Shown one piece after another: positions 35,750 through 44,112 of a stretch of 64,000 nt of DNA. Origin of the DNA: Microbacterium ginsengiterrae (GTDB lineage: Bacteria > Actinomycetota > Actinomycetes > Actinomycetales > Microbacteriaceae); contig NZ_JACHMU010000001.1 of assembly GCF_014205075.1 (NCBI RefSeq), forward strand, positions 1,922,001-1,986,000, read 5' to 3'. Position 1 is the stretch's first letter. The number at the start of each line of letters is the position of its first letter. The notes beneath the pieces were generated by a model. The model was not told the DNA's origin. It saw only the letters and a program-made list of their open reading frames with translations, and searched no databases. Both the position numbers and the translations under genes were made by a program.

Positions 35750-38046
35750 AGTTCACCGATGGCTACTGGCTGACCCGACCGGGGCTCACCCCGCTGTTCG
35801 CGGTCGAGGTCGACGACATCCGCATCGACGAGACGGCGGGGACCCTCACCGTCTACGCTCCGACGACCCACATCCGCCACCGCGGCGACACGCTGAACCG
35901 CCCCATGATCACGGTGACCTACTCGTCGCCGGCACCGGGCGTCGTCAAGGTGCGCGTGCAGCGGCACGCCGGCGCCGTGCACCGCGGACCGGACTTCGCG
36001 ATCACCGCCGAGGACGGCTTCACCCCGTCGGTCTCCGTCAGCGACACCGAGGGCGTGCTGCGCACCGGTGACCTCACCGTCCGCGTGGCCCGCGGCGACG
36101 GCTGGAACGTCACCTTCGAAGAGGACGGCCGGGTGCTCACCCGCTCCGAGCCCCGATCGATCGCCCACTACACCGAGACGGCGTCGCGCGACCACGCCGC
36201 CCCGCGCACCTGGGTGCACCAGCAGCTCGCCCTCGCCCCCGGCGAGCGGGTCTACGGATTCGGCGAGCGCTTCGGCGCCTTCGCGAAGAACGGTCAGGTC
36301 ATCGAGAGCTGGAACGCCGACGGCGGCACATCCAGCGAACAGGCTTACAAGTCCGTGCCGTTCTACCTCTCGGCCCGCGGCTACGGCGTGCTCGTCGACG
36401 ACCCGGGGGCGGTGTCCTTCGAGGTCGGCAGCGAGGTCAACTCCCGCGTGCAGTTCTCGGTCGAGGGCGAGACGCTCGACTACTACCTCATCGGCGGCGG
36501 CACGCCCAAGGCCGTGCTCAGCCGGTACACGGCACTCACCGGCCGCCCGGCACGCGTGCCGGCATGGTCGTTCGGCCTGTGGCTCACCACCTCGTTCACC
36601 GCCGAGTACGACGAGGCGACCGTCAACGAGTTCATCGACGGGTTCGAGGAGCGGGGCCTCCCGCTGAGCGTCTTCCACTTCGACTGCTTCTGGATGCGCG
36701 AGTACCAGTGGACCGACTTCGAATGGGACCCGCGGACCTTCCCCGACCCCGAGGGGCAGCTCGCGCGGCTGCACGAGCGCGGCCTCAAGGTCTCGGCCTG
36801 GATCAACCCGTACATCGCCCAGCGCTCTGCACTGTTCGCCGAAGCCGCAGCCAACGGCTACCTGCTCCGCCGCACCGACGGCAGCATCTGGCAGTGGGAC
36901 CTGTGGCAGGCGGGCATGGGCATCGTCGACTTCACGAACCCCGACGCCGCCGCCTGGTACGTCGGCCACCTCGAGCGCCTCATGCAGCAGGGCGTCGACA
37001 CGTTCAAGACCGACTTCGGCGAGCGGATCCCGCACGAGGGTGTGGAGTGGTTCGACGGCTCCGACCCCGCCCGCATGCACAACTACTACCCGCAGCTCTA
37101 CAACGAGGTCGTCTTCCGCGCCCTCGAGAAGCAGCGCGGAACCGGAGAGGCCGTGCTGTTCGCCCGCTCGGCGACCGCCGGTGGACAGCAGTTCCCCGTG
37201 CACTGGGGCGGCGACTCCGACTCGACGTTCTCGTCGATGGCCGAGTCCCTGCGCGGCGGCCTGTCGCTGGCGATGAGCGGCTTCGGATACTGGAGCCACG
37301 ACATCGGCGGATTTGAGGGGATGCCGGATGCCGGACTCTTCAAGCGCTGGCTCGCCTTCGGCCTGCTCTCCTCGCACTCTCGGCTGCACGGCTCCAGCAG
37401 CTTCCGGGTGCCGTGGATCTTCGACGACGAGGCCGTCGAGGTCACCCGCGCCTTCACGAACCTGAAGATGCGGCTCATGCCGTACCTCGCACAGGTCGCC
37501 GAAGAGGCCCATGCCGACGGTATCCCGATGATGCGTGCCATGGTGCTCGAGTTCCCCGAGGACCGCTCCGGTCACGACGCCGACACGCAGTACATGCTCG
37601 GCGACTCCCTCCTCGTCGCGCCGGTGTTCACCGCCGAGGGCGATGTGTCGTACTACCTGCCCGAGGGGGAGTGGACCTCGCTGCTGGACGGCTCGGTCGC
37701 TCAGGGCAGCCGCTGGGTCGACGAGACGCACGACTACCTCTCCGTCCCGCTGCGCGTGCGCCCCGGCACCGTGCTCCCGTGGGGTGCGGACGATGCGCGC
37801 CCCGACTACGAGTGGGCCGACGGCGTGACGCTCCGCTGCTTCGCGCTCCCCGACGGGTACGACGAGGTGACGGTGGTCCCAGGGCTCTCCGGCGGCTCGA
37901 CGTCGTTCCGTGTCCGGCGCGCCGGTGACACCGTGACGGCGTCGAGCACGGATGCCACGGCATCCTGGTCTGTGCAGGTCGGCGACGCCGTCGCATCCGC
38001 CGACGGAGCGGGCGAGATCTCGATCACGCTGGAGGGCACCCGATGA
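35746..38046 (+). CDS. yicI: GH31 alpha-xylosidase (YicI-type)
   Basis: 766 residues from a GTG coupled to the GH42 stop. Order: N-terminal beta-sandwich (1-270), TIM barrel (270-600), C-terminal beta domains. The nucleophile is Asp423 in FKTDFGERIP and the acid/base is Asp490 in GGDSDST. FDCFWM near 313-317 is characteristic of the YicI xylosidase subgroup rather than alpha-glucosidases. No signal peptide. It would remove alpha-1,6-xylose from the non-reducing end of xyloglucan oligosaccharides. Its stop overlaps the GH3 start (ATGA). Confidence 0.93.
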   Translation: MKFTDGYWLTRPGLTPLFAVEVDDIRIDETAGTLTVYAPTTHIRHRGDTLNRPMITVTYSSPAPGVVKVRVQRHAGAVHRGPDFAITAEDGFTPSVSVSDTEGVLRTGDLTVRVARGDGWNVTFEEDGRVLTRSEPRSIAHYTETASRDHAAPRTWVHQQLALAPGERVYGFGERFGAFAKNGQVIESWNADGGTSSEQAYKSVPFYLSARGYGVLVDDPGAVSFEVGSEVNSRVQFSVEGETLDYYLIGGGTPKAVLSRYTALTGRPARVPAWSFGLWLTTSFTAEYDEATVNEFIDGFEERGLPLSVFHFDCFWMREYQWTDFEWDPRTFPDPEGQLARLHERGLKVSAWINPYIAQRSALFAEAAANGYLLRRTDGSIWQWDLWQAGMGIVDFTNPDAAAWYVGHLERLMQQGVDTFKTDFGERIPHEGVEWFDGSDPARMHNYYPQLYNEVVFRALEKQRGTGEAVLFARSATAGGQQFPVHWGGDSDSTFSSMAESLRGGLSLAMSGFGYWSHDIGGFEGMPDAGLFKRWLAFGLLSSHSRLHGSSSFRVPWIFDDEAVEVTRAFTNLKMRLMPYLAQVAEEAHADGIPMMRAMVLEFPEDRSGHDADTQYMLGDSLLVAPVFTAEGDVSYYLPEGEWTSLLDGSVAQGSRWVDETHDYLSVPLRVRPGTVLPWGADDARPDYEWADGVTLRCFALPDGYDEVTVVPGLSGGSTSFRVRRAGDTVTASSTDATASWSVQVGDAVASADGAGEISITLEGTR

Positions 38047-40532
38047 ACTTCCGACGCACCGACCTGTCCGTGCGCGAGCGCGCCGCGGACCTTCTCACGC
38101 AACTGACGCCGGACGAGCGGCTCGCCATGCTGCACCAGGCGATGCCGGCGATCGAGCGGTTGGGGGTCGCGGAGTCCCGCACCGGCGCCGAAGCGCTGCA
38201 CGGTGTCGCCTGGCTCGGCACCGCCACGGTGTTCCCGCAGCCGGTCGGCATGGCGGCGACCTGGGATCCCGAGCTCGTCGAGGCGATCGGCGAGGTGGCG
38301 GCGACCGAGCTGCGAGCCAAGCGCGCCGAGAACCCGCTCGTGAGCCTCAATGCCTGGGCGCCGGTGGTCAACACCCTGCGCCACCCGCAGTGGGGCCGCA
38401 ACGAGGAGGGCTACTCCGAGGACCCGCACCTCACCGGTCAGCTCGGATGCGCGTACGCCCAGGGCCTCCGCGGACGGCACGAGCGGGTGTGGAAGACGGT
38501 ACCGGCGCTCAAGCACTTCCTCGCCTACAGCAACGAGACGGACCGGTCGGCGACCTCGAGCGAGATGTCGCTCCGCACGCTCCACGAGGAGGAGCTCCCC
38601 GCGTTCCGCCCGGCGATCGAGCAGCAGACCGCCGGGTCCATGATGCTCGCCTACAACCGGGTCAACGGCACCCCCGCGCACACCCAGCCGGAACTCGTCG
38701 CCGAGGCCCGCAGCTGGACCGACGGGTCGCTCGCGATCGTGTCGGATGCCGGTGCGCCGACGTTCATGGTCACGATCCAGGGCGCGCAGCCCGACGGCGT
38801 GCACGCCGCGGCCGCCCTCGTCCGCAGCGGCATGGACTCCTTCACCGACAACGACGCCGACGCCGGCCCCACGATCGCCCACCTCACCGCCGCGCTCGAG
38901 CAGGGGCTGCTCAGCCGCGAGGACATCGATCGGGCGGCGGCACGCATCCTCGAGATGCGCATCCGCACCGGCGAGTTCGACGCCGACGACCCTCACGCGG
39001 GGATCGGCGCCGACGCCATCGATGCGCCGGACGCACGCGCCCTCGCCCGTGAAGCGGCAGGACGATCGGTCGTCGTGCTCCGCAACGATGCCGGACTCCT
39101 CCCGCTCGCCGAGCCGCAGCGCATCGCCGTGGTCGGTCCGCTCGCGGACGCCGTGCTCACCGACTGGTACTCCGGCACGCCGCCGTACGCGGTCGGCATC
39201 GCCTCCGGCCTGCGGGCGCGATACCCCGACGCTGCGGTGACGGTGGAGACCGGCGCCGACACGATCAGGCTCCGGGCGGCGGACGGGCACGATGTCGTCG
39301 CCTCGGCCGACGGCGCAGAGGTCGCGGCGATCGGCGCAGCGTCATCGGGGGAGGAGGCGCTGTTCGACGTCACCGACTGGGGTGACGGTCTGCTCACCCT
39401 CCGATCGCACGCCAGCGGCCGACTGCTCACCGGTGGCGCGTGGCCGATGAAGGCCGACGCCGAGCGGGTCGGCGGCTGGGTCGTGCAGGAGAGCTTCTGC
39501 AGGCACGAGCACGCCGACGGCACCTGGTCGCTGCTGCACCTCGGCTCCGGACGCTGGGTGCGCGTCTCGCGCGACGTCGGCCTCCTTCTCGCCGAGGGCG
39601 TCACCCTCGACGACGCGGCGCGCTTCGACGTCGAGACCGTGCGCTCGGGGAGCGACGCGGTGGCGGCGGCCGCGGCATCCGCCGACGTCGTCGTCGTCGC
39701 GGTCGGCAACGATCCGCACCTCGCAGGGCGCGAGACCGCCGACCGGCCGCACCTCTTCCTTCCCGAGGCGTTCGTCGGCATCTGGCGCACGGCGCAGCAG
39801 GCGAACACGAACACTCTGCTGACAATCGTGTCCAGTTACCCGTATGTGCTTGGCGAGGCGGATGCCGCGGCGTCGGTCGTCTGGTCGAGCCACGGCGGAC
39901 AGGAACTCGGCAACGGCATCGCGGACGTCCTCAGTGGAGACCGCGAACCCACGGGGCGCCTCGCGCAGTCCTGGCCCGCTGACCCCGCGCAGGCCGGCGA
40001 CCTGTTCGACTACGACACGCTGCGCCAGCAGGCGACCTACCGTCACCAGCCGGACCCCTACGCGTTCGCGTTCGGACACGGCCTGACCTACTCGTCGGTG
40101 GCGTACGCGTCGATCACCGCGACCGCGGCCGTCTCTGCGCCGGAACCCACCCACCGGCACGCCGCCCTCGGAGAGCCGGGTGACGTGCAGGTTGCCGTCA
40201 CCGTCGCCAACGACGGCGACCGCCCGGCCGAGGAACTCGTGCAGGTGTACGCCCTCGCGCCGTCGACGCTGCCCCTTCCCGCTCCGCGCCGACTGCTCGT
40301 CGCCTACCGGCGGGTGCGGCTCGAACCCGGCGAGCGCCGAGACGTCGCCCTGTCGTTCGACGTGGCGCGGCTCGCGGTCTGGGACGACGCGCTCCGGGTG
40401 GACGAGGCGCCACAGGACTGGCTGCACGAGGGAGCGTTGCGCGTCCAGCCGGGGACCTATGTGCTCGCGGCCGGCCCGAGCGCGGACGAGTTGCCGGTCT
40501 CGGCGGAGCTGACGGTGCACGCGGCATCCTGA
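38043..40532 (+). CDS. GH3 beta-glucosidase/xylosidase with an inserted beta-trefoil-like domain
   Basis: 829 residues, start coupled to the GH31 stop. The N-terminal barrel has KHFLAYSNE near 157-165 and the nucleophile Asp235 in IVSDAG. The alpha/beta sandwich resumes with HGGQELGNGIADVLSGDREPTGRLAQSWP near 618-645, and a FnIII-like domain ends the protein. Between the two catalytic domains, residues about 405-535, sits an extra module (FDVTDWGDGLLTLRSHASGRLLT, WSLLHLGSGRWVRVS) that looks like a fascin/ricin-type beta-trefoil. No signal peptide. It probably trims backbone glucose once xylose is removed; the exact sugar is uncertain. Confidence 0.9.
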   Translation: MNFRRTDLSVRERAADLLTQLTPDERLAMLHQAMPAIERLGVAESRTGAEALHGVAWLGTATVFPQPVGMAATWDPELVEAIGEVAATELRAKRAENPLVSLNAWAPVVNTLRHPQWGRNEEGYSEDPHLTGQLGCAYAQGLRGRHERVWKTVPALKHFLAYSNETDRSATSSEMSLRTLHEEELPAFRPAIEQQTAGSMMLAYNRVNGTPAHTQPELVAEARSWTDGSLAIVSDAGAPTFMVTIQGAQPDGVHAAAALVRSGMDSFTDNDADAGPTIAHLTAALEQGLLSREDIDRAAARILEMRIRTGEFDADDPHAGIGADAIDAPDARALAREAAGRSVVVLRNDAGLLPLAEPQRIAVVGPLADAVLTDWYSGTPPYAVGIASGLRARYPDAAVTVETGADTIRLRAADGHDVVASADGAEVAAIGAASSGEEALFDVTDWGDGLLTLRSHASGRLLTGGAWPMKADAERVGGWVVQESFCRHEHADGTWSLLHLGSGRWVRVSRDVGLLLAEGVTLDDAARFDVETVRSGSDAVAAAAASADVVVVAVGNDPHLAGRETADRPHLFLPEAFVGIWRTAQQANTNTLLTIVSSYPYVLGEADAAASVVWSSHGGQELGNGIADVLSGDREPTGRLAQSWPADPAQAGDLFDYDTLRQQATYRHQPDPYAFAFGHGLTYSSVAYASITATAAVSAPEPTHRHAALGEPGDVQVAVTVANDGDRPAEELVQVYALAPSTLPLPAPRRLLVAYRRVRLEPGERRDVALSFDVARLAVWDDALRVDEAPQDWLHEGALRVQPGTYVLAAGPSADELPVSAELTVHAAS

Positions 40533-40551
40533 CCCGGGGTTCCGCCCCCGT

Positions 40552-40597
40552 CACCCGCGGCGGAACGAGGGGGATCGCCCCCGTACCGCCGCGGGTG
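40552..40597. terminator. Strong bidirectional terminator between the GH3 and FUSC genes
   Basis: A perfect 12-bp stem (CACCCGCGGCGG / CCGCCGCGGGTG) encloses a second stem (GGGGG-ATCG-CCCCC). It starts 20 bases after the GH3 stop and serves the convergent gene ends. There is no clear T-run on either side. Confidence 0.75.
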
Positions 40598-40680
40598 CGC
40601 ACGCCATACGATGCGAGTGCTGGGCGCTCGATCCCGGCGCACCCCTCAGCAATGGGGTCGGGCGTCTCTGCTGTCCGCCG

Positions 40681-41709
40681 TCAGCGGGAGTCCGCGACGG
40701 CGCCCGTGCTCCGCGCGGCCCGCCGGCTGAGGTACCGGTGCCCCGCCCACATCACGGCGACCGCCGCCGCCGCGCCGATGAGCGTGTAGAGGGTGCGCTC
40801 GCCGACGGAGAACAGCAGGTCGCGCGTGCTCCCCGAGGTCTGCAGGACGACGGCGGGCGTGAGGAGCATCGCGAAGACCCAGTAGGGCAGCTTGAGGTTG
40901 GCGTACGCGGCGCCGATGGTGAGGACGAACGCGATCACGGTGATCACCGTGGGGAACCCGTGCAGCAGCCCGACGATGATCACGGCGATGAGTGCGCCGG
41001 CCAGTGTGCCGCCCACCCGCTCCAGCACCCGCCGTGTGGAGTCGGCGTAGTACGGCTGGACGACGACGAAGAACGTGAGGATGATCCACCAGGATGCCGG
41101 GTCAAGCCACTGCATGCAGATGAACGCCGTGATGCCGATGAGGATGCCGAGAGCGGCGGCGAAGTGCCGCGCGGTGTGGCCGGCAACCGCGCGCGGCGGC
41201 TTCACCCCCACGGTGCGGACGACGAACGCCCCAACCAGTGACGTCCACAGTCCGCCGCCGGCGACGTACGCCATCGCCGTGAGACCGGAGACGATCGAGG
41301 CGTCAGCGGCGACGGTGCCGCTCGGCAGCGTGACGAAGAGGTTCCCGATCAGCGCGTACGCCACCAGCGGACCGGCGAAAGCGGCCATGAGGTGCCACCC
41401 CCTCGCTGCCGCGAGTCCCGTTCCGACGGCGACCGCCGCCATGAAGATCGCACCGAGGAGGGGGATGTCGCGCAACAGGAGAGCGATGCCCATCAGCGAC
41501 GGGGTGAGGACGGATGCGGCGAGGGCGAGGCGCCGGTGGGTGAACAGGCCCATGAGGGCGGGGAGCATCCCCAGGTACCAGAGGCTGCCGTTGGCATGCA
41601 GAGGAGAGGCGCTCAGCGCGATCATCGGAGCGACGACGAGCAGCGCCATGACGACGAGCAGCGGCACCCCGGTCCTGCGGGCGGCGGGGGAGGGCGACTC
41701 GGCTGTCAT
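40681..41709 (-). CDS. FUSC-family membrane protein (putative aromatic acid exporter)
   Basis: 342 residues from an ATG at 41709; the longer frame upstream is not protein-like. About ten hydrophobic helices are arranged as two similar halves. WWIILTFFVVVQPYYADSTRRVLERVGGTLAGAL is the FUSC signature, found in fusaric-acid resistance and aromatic carboxylate efflux proteins. Substrate unknown. It ends against the terminator at 40552-40597 and is 70 bases from the phosphatase gene on the same strand. Confidence 0.85.
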   Translation of the reverse strand: MTAESPSPAARRTGVPLLVVMALLVVAPMIALSASPLHANGSLWYLGMLPALMGLFTHRRLALAASVLTPSLMGIALLLRDIPLLGAIFMAAVAVGTGLAAARGWHLMAAFAGPLVAYALIGNLFVTLPSGTVAADASIVSGLTAMAYVAGGGLWTSLVGAFVVRTVGVKPPRAVAGHTARHFAAALGILIGITAFICMQWLDPASWWIILTFFVVVQPYYADSTRRVLERVGGTLAGALIAVIIVGLLHGFPTVITVIAFVLTIGAAYANLKLPYWVFAMLLTPAVVLQTSGSTRDLLFSVGERTLYTLIGAAAAVAVMWAGHRYLSRRAARSTGAVADSR

Positions 41710-41779
41710 AGCCCCACGGTAGAACGGCGCCGTCCGTTCCGGCTCGCACCGCGCCGGATGCGAAACCGCCGGCCCGTGG

Positions 41780-42454
41780 TCACGCCAGGGTCGCGCGCAG
41801 CACCCGTGCGACCTCGCGGACAGCGGGCACGAGCTGCGCCGCCGACTCCTCGTACGTCTCGCGTGAGCGCCGGTACGGGTCGATGACATCGTCGTCCTGC
41901 GGCGGTACCGGAGGCACCGCGCCACGCTGCTGCGTGACGAGTGCAGTGACGGCGGCCAGGCGAGCACGCGGCGCGGTGCCGGCGGCGTCCGCTGCGGCCG
42001 CGATCGCACCATCGCTCAGGTCACCGGAGAGCCGTGCGAACTCGCGGATCGTGAACGTCTGCCGCAGCAGCCGAGGAGCGAGCTCGACCGCGCCGGTGCG
42101 GTGCTCGCGGGCCATGGTGAGCACGAGGTCGGCATCCTCGGCGATCGGCTCGAGAAGCCAGCGGGCGCGATGCGCCGCGACGACGTCCTCCGATGCGCCG
42201 TACTGCACGGCGAGGTCCTGCGCGTCGGCCGTCATGGGCTTGTCGATGAGCGCCCTGGTACCCGCACTGTGCACGCGCACCGGCGTGCCCTCCAACTCGG
42301 CCCGCAGCAGCGCCTCGGCCATGGGGGAGCGGCAGATGTTCCCCGTGCACACCGTGAGGATCCTCACCGGTTCGTCGCCCGCGCGCGCCCGCAATGCCTC
42401 TGCCCGCTCGCGCAGTTCGCGTCGGGTCATACCGGAGGGCAGGGAGGAGCTCAT
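41780..42454 (-). CDS. Low-molecular-weight protein tyrosine phosphatase
   Basis: 224 residues from an ATG at 42454. The P-loop CTGNICRS (Cys36, Arg42) and the general-acid Asp in DPYRRS near the C-terminus define an LMW-PTP. It is longer than the usual 150-160 residues because of an N-terminal extension and an extra helical segment. In polysaccharide systems such enzymes dephosphorylate Wzc-type kinases, and the kinase at 20583-22076 is a plausible partner. It is divergent from the lipoprotein/GT2 run. Confidence 0.9.
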   Translation of the reverse strand: MSSSLPSGMTRRELRERAEALRARAGDEPVRILTVCTGNICRSPMAEALLRAELEGTPVRVHSAGTRALIDKPMTADAQDLAVQYGASEDVVAAHRARWLLEPIAEDADLVLTMAREHRTGAVELAPRLLRQTFTIREFARLSGDLSDGAIAAAADAAGTAPRARLAAVTALVTQQRGAVPPVPPQDDDVIDPYRRSRETYEESAAQLVPAVREVARVLRATLA

Positions 42455-42548
42455 GTCTCCACAATAAGAGGCCGGAAGCCCCGAGCAGTCCACCGGATCC
42501 GCTCCCATAAGATGGCACTGAGTCGCCCCGCGGCTCCGAGAGGGGATC

Positions 42549-43157
42549 ATGCGTACGACACTCGTTCGGCGTGCCATCGCGGCCACCGCGGCGGTCGCCG
42601 CATCCATCGCCATCGTCGGCTGCGGCCCCGCTCCCTGGAGTGACGGACCCGAGGCGTCGAAGTCGCCGTCGCCCACTGTCGCGCCGCCCGCTCCCAACGA
42701 CCTCTCCGGGGGTGCGACAGAGCGCGAGCTCACCGCAGGAGCCGTCACCGCCCAGGTCGACTACTGGTCGACGCTCTCGATGGATCGGTGGACGGCGGAT
42801 GCCGTCAAGCCGGTGAGCATCTCGCTGGTCACCACCGTCACCCCTGACGACGGGCAGAAGGTATACCTGCAGAAGGCGTCGATGCTCGCCGTCCCCGCGA
42901 ACGCGACGGAGACCTTCGCTCCGCTCGAGGCGCAGGTCGATGCCGCCAGCGTCGCCCCCGGCTACCTCGTGCTCTCGCCGTACAGCTATTCGCAGACCTT
43001 CAACGTCGGGCCGGTCGACCCCGCGGCGACGCACGTGACGATCCAGTTCACCTACGACTTCCTCGTGCAGACGACGCCGACCTCCAGCGAATACGCAAAG
43101 CAGACGGCGACGGACACTCTCACCGTCGCGATCGCGCAGCCCGCCGACGCGGAGTGA
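42549..43157 (+). CDS. Lipoprotein, function unknown (paralogue of the next lipoprotein)
   Basis: 202 residues with GAGAGGGG upstream of the ATG. The signal peptide ends in a lipobox-like IVGC (Cys25). A Pro/Ser linker is followed by one beta-rich domain (ITAQVDYWSTLSM-like segment, VSISLVTTVTPDDGQKVYLQKA). The C-terminal part (THVTIQFTYDFLVQ ... DTLTVAIAQPADAE) aligns with that of the next gene (YGITLQFAINVAVE ... QTLPIAIHAPTE), so the two are paralogues. They directly precede a processive GT2 gene, hinting at a role in export or anchoring of its product. Confidence 0.82.
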   Translation: MRTTLVRRAIAATAAVAASIAIVGCGPAPWSDGPEASKSPSPTVAPPAPNDLSGGATERELTAGAVTAQVDYWSTLSMDRWTADAVKPVSISLVTTVTPDDGQKVYLQKASMLAVPANATETFAPLEAQVDAASVAPGYLVLSPYSYSQTFNVGPVDPAATHVTIQFTYDFLVQTTPTSSEYAKQTATDTLTVAIAQPADAE

Positions 43158-43165
43158 TCGACGGC

Positions 43166-43198
43166 AGCGCAAGATCAGCGCAAGATCAGCGCAAGCCC
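43166..43198 (+). repeat. Three tandem 11-bp units between the lipoprotein genes
   Basis: AGCGCAAGATC is repeated exactly at 43166 and 43177, and a third unit at 43188 matches in its first 8 bases. An 11-bp direct-repeat period is what PhoB/OmpR-type regulators bind, and such a regulator is encoded at 45773-46714. The tract begins 8 bases after the first lipoprotein stop and about 83 bases before the next ATG. Confidence 0.6.
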
Positions 43199-43280
43199 AC
43201 GGCATAACGCCGAAAACCGCGAGAATGCGCGGGTAACGTGACCGGTGCTCATCATCCCGCATCTTCAGAAGCCGGTCCTC

Positions 43281-43994
43281 ATGACTCCCCGACGCCTCCC
43301 CGGTGCTCTGCGCGCCTCCATCGCCATCGCGACCGTCGCCGCGGTGCTCGCCACCACCGGCTGCGCCCAGGTCGTCGACGCGTTCAACGGCATGCAGCGC
43401 ACCCAGGACGTCACTCCCGTCGTCCCCGCGCAGACCACGGATGAGGCAGAGGAGGGCCCGGAGTTCGACTCGCAGTTCACCCGCGACGGATCCGTCTCGC
43501 TCTCCACCGACGTCGCCGACGACCTCGAGGTGCGGCTGGACGTCTGGGCGTACGAGCCCAAGCGCACCATGGAGTGGACCCCCGCCGGCGAGAAGACCTT
43601 CGGCTTCGCCGTCAACGTCTACGACCACCGCGTCGACGAGAAGGCCGTGCTCACCGAGAAACGCCGGGTCTACATCTCGCAGATCGCCATCACGTCGCAG
43701 ACCTCGCAGACCTCGATGCAGACCTCGAGCCCGTTCCAGTACACCGCCGACCCGCGCACGCTCGTCCCCACCGACACGCTCCGTTCCGACCGCGGTCTGC
43801 TGCTGAACAGCTACCAGGGTGGCCTGCTCGTCCCGCAGACCACGATCCACCAGGTTCCGGACGACACCTACGGCATCACGCTGCAGTTCGCGATCAACGT
43901 GGCCGTCGAGCGCAACGCCGACGACGACGCGTCCTTCGAGCAGCAGACGGTGTACCAGACGCTGCCGATCGCGATCCACGCACCCACCGAGTGA
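43281..43994 (+). CDS. Lipoprotein, function unknown (paralogue of the previous lipoprotein)
   Basis: 237 residues from an ATG at 43281; a longer start at 43245 is possible. The signal peptide ends with a lipobox-like ATTGC. The mature part has an acidic linker and a beta-rich domain (SVSLSTDVADDLEVRLDVWAYEPKR, KTFGFAVNVYDHRVDEKAVL, ISQIAITSQTSQTSMQTSSPF). It shares layout and C-terminal sequence with the upstream lipoprotein. No catalytic residues are evident. It is 118 bases upstream of the GT2 synthase in the same direction. Confidence 0.82.
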   Translation: MTPRRLPGALRASIAIATVAAVLATTGCAQVVDAFNGMQRTQDVTPVVPAQTTDEAEEGPEFDSQFTRDGSVSLSTDVADDLEVRLDVWAYEPKRTMEWTPAGEKTFGFAVNVYDHRVDEKAVLTEKRRVYISQIAITSQTSQTSMQTSSPFQYTADPRTLVPTDTLRSDRGLLLNSYQGGLLVPQTTIHQVPDDTYGITLQFAINVAVERNADDDASFEQQTVYQTLPIAIHAPTE

Positions 43995-44112
43995 TCCTTT
44001 CGCCGATCTTGCGGCACACTGCAGGTTCTCCTGCGCTCGCCTCGAAGTGGGTCGGCGAGGATCGAGGTGTCGGAGCGCACACCGAGCGCACCGCCTCAGG
44101 ACAAGGACACGC

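Noticed and set aside
35089..37731. 880-codon open frame on the minus strand opposite GH42 and GH31
   Set aside because: The translation is a Val/Glu/Arg/Gly-rich shadow without domains, and the plus-strand genes have intact catalytic motifs. It reflects GC-rich third positions.
43166..43198. Possible CRISPR-like repeat
   Set aside because: Units are only 11 bp and contiguous without spacers.
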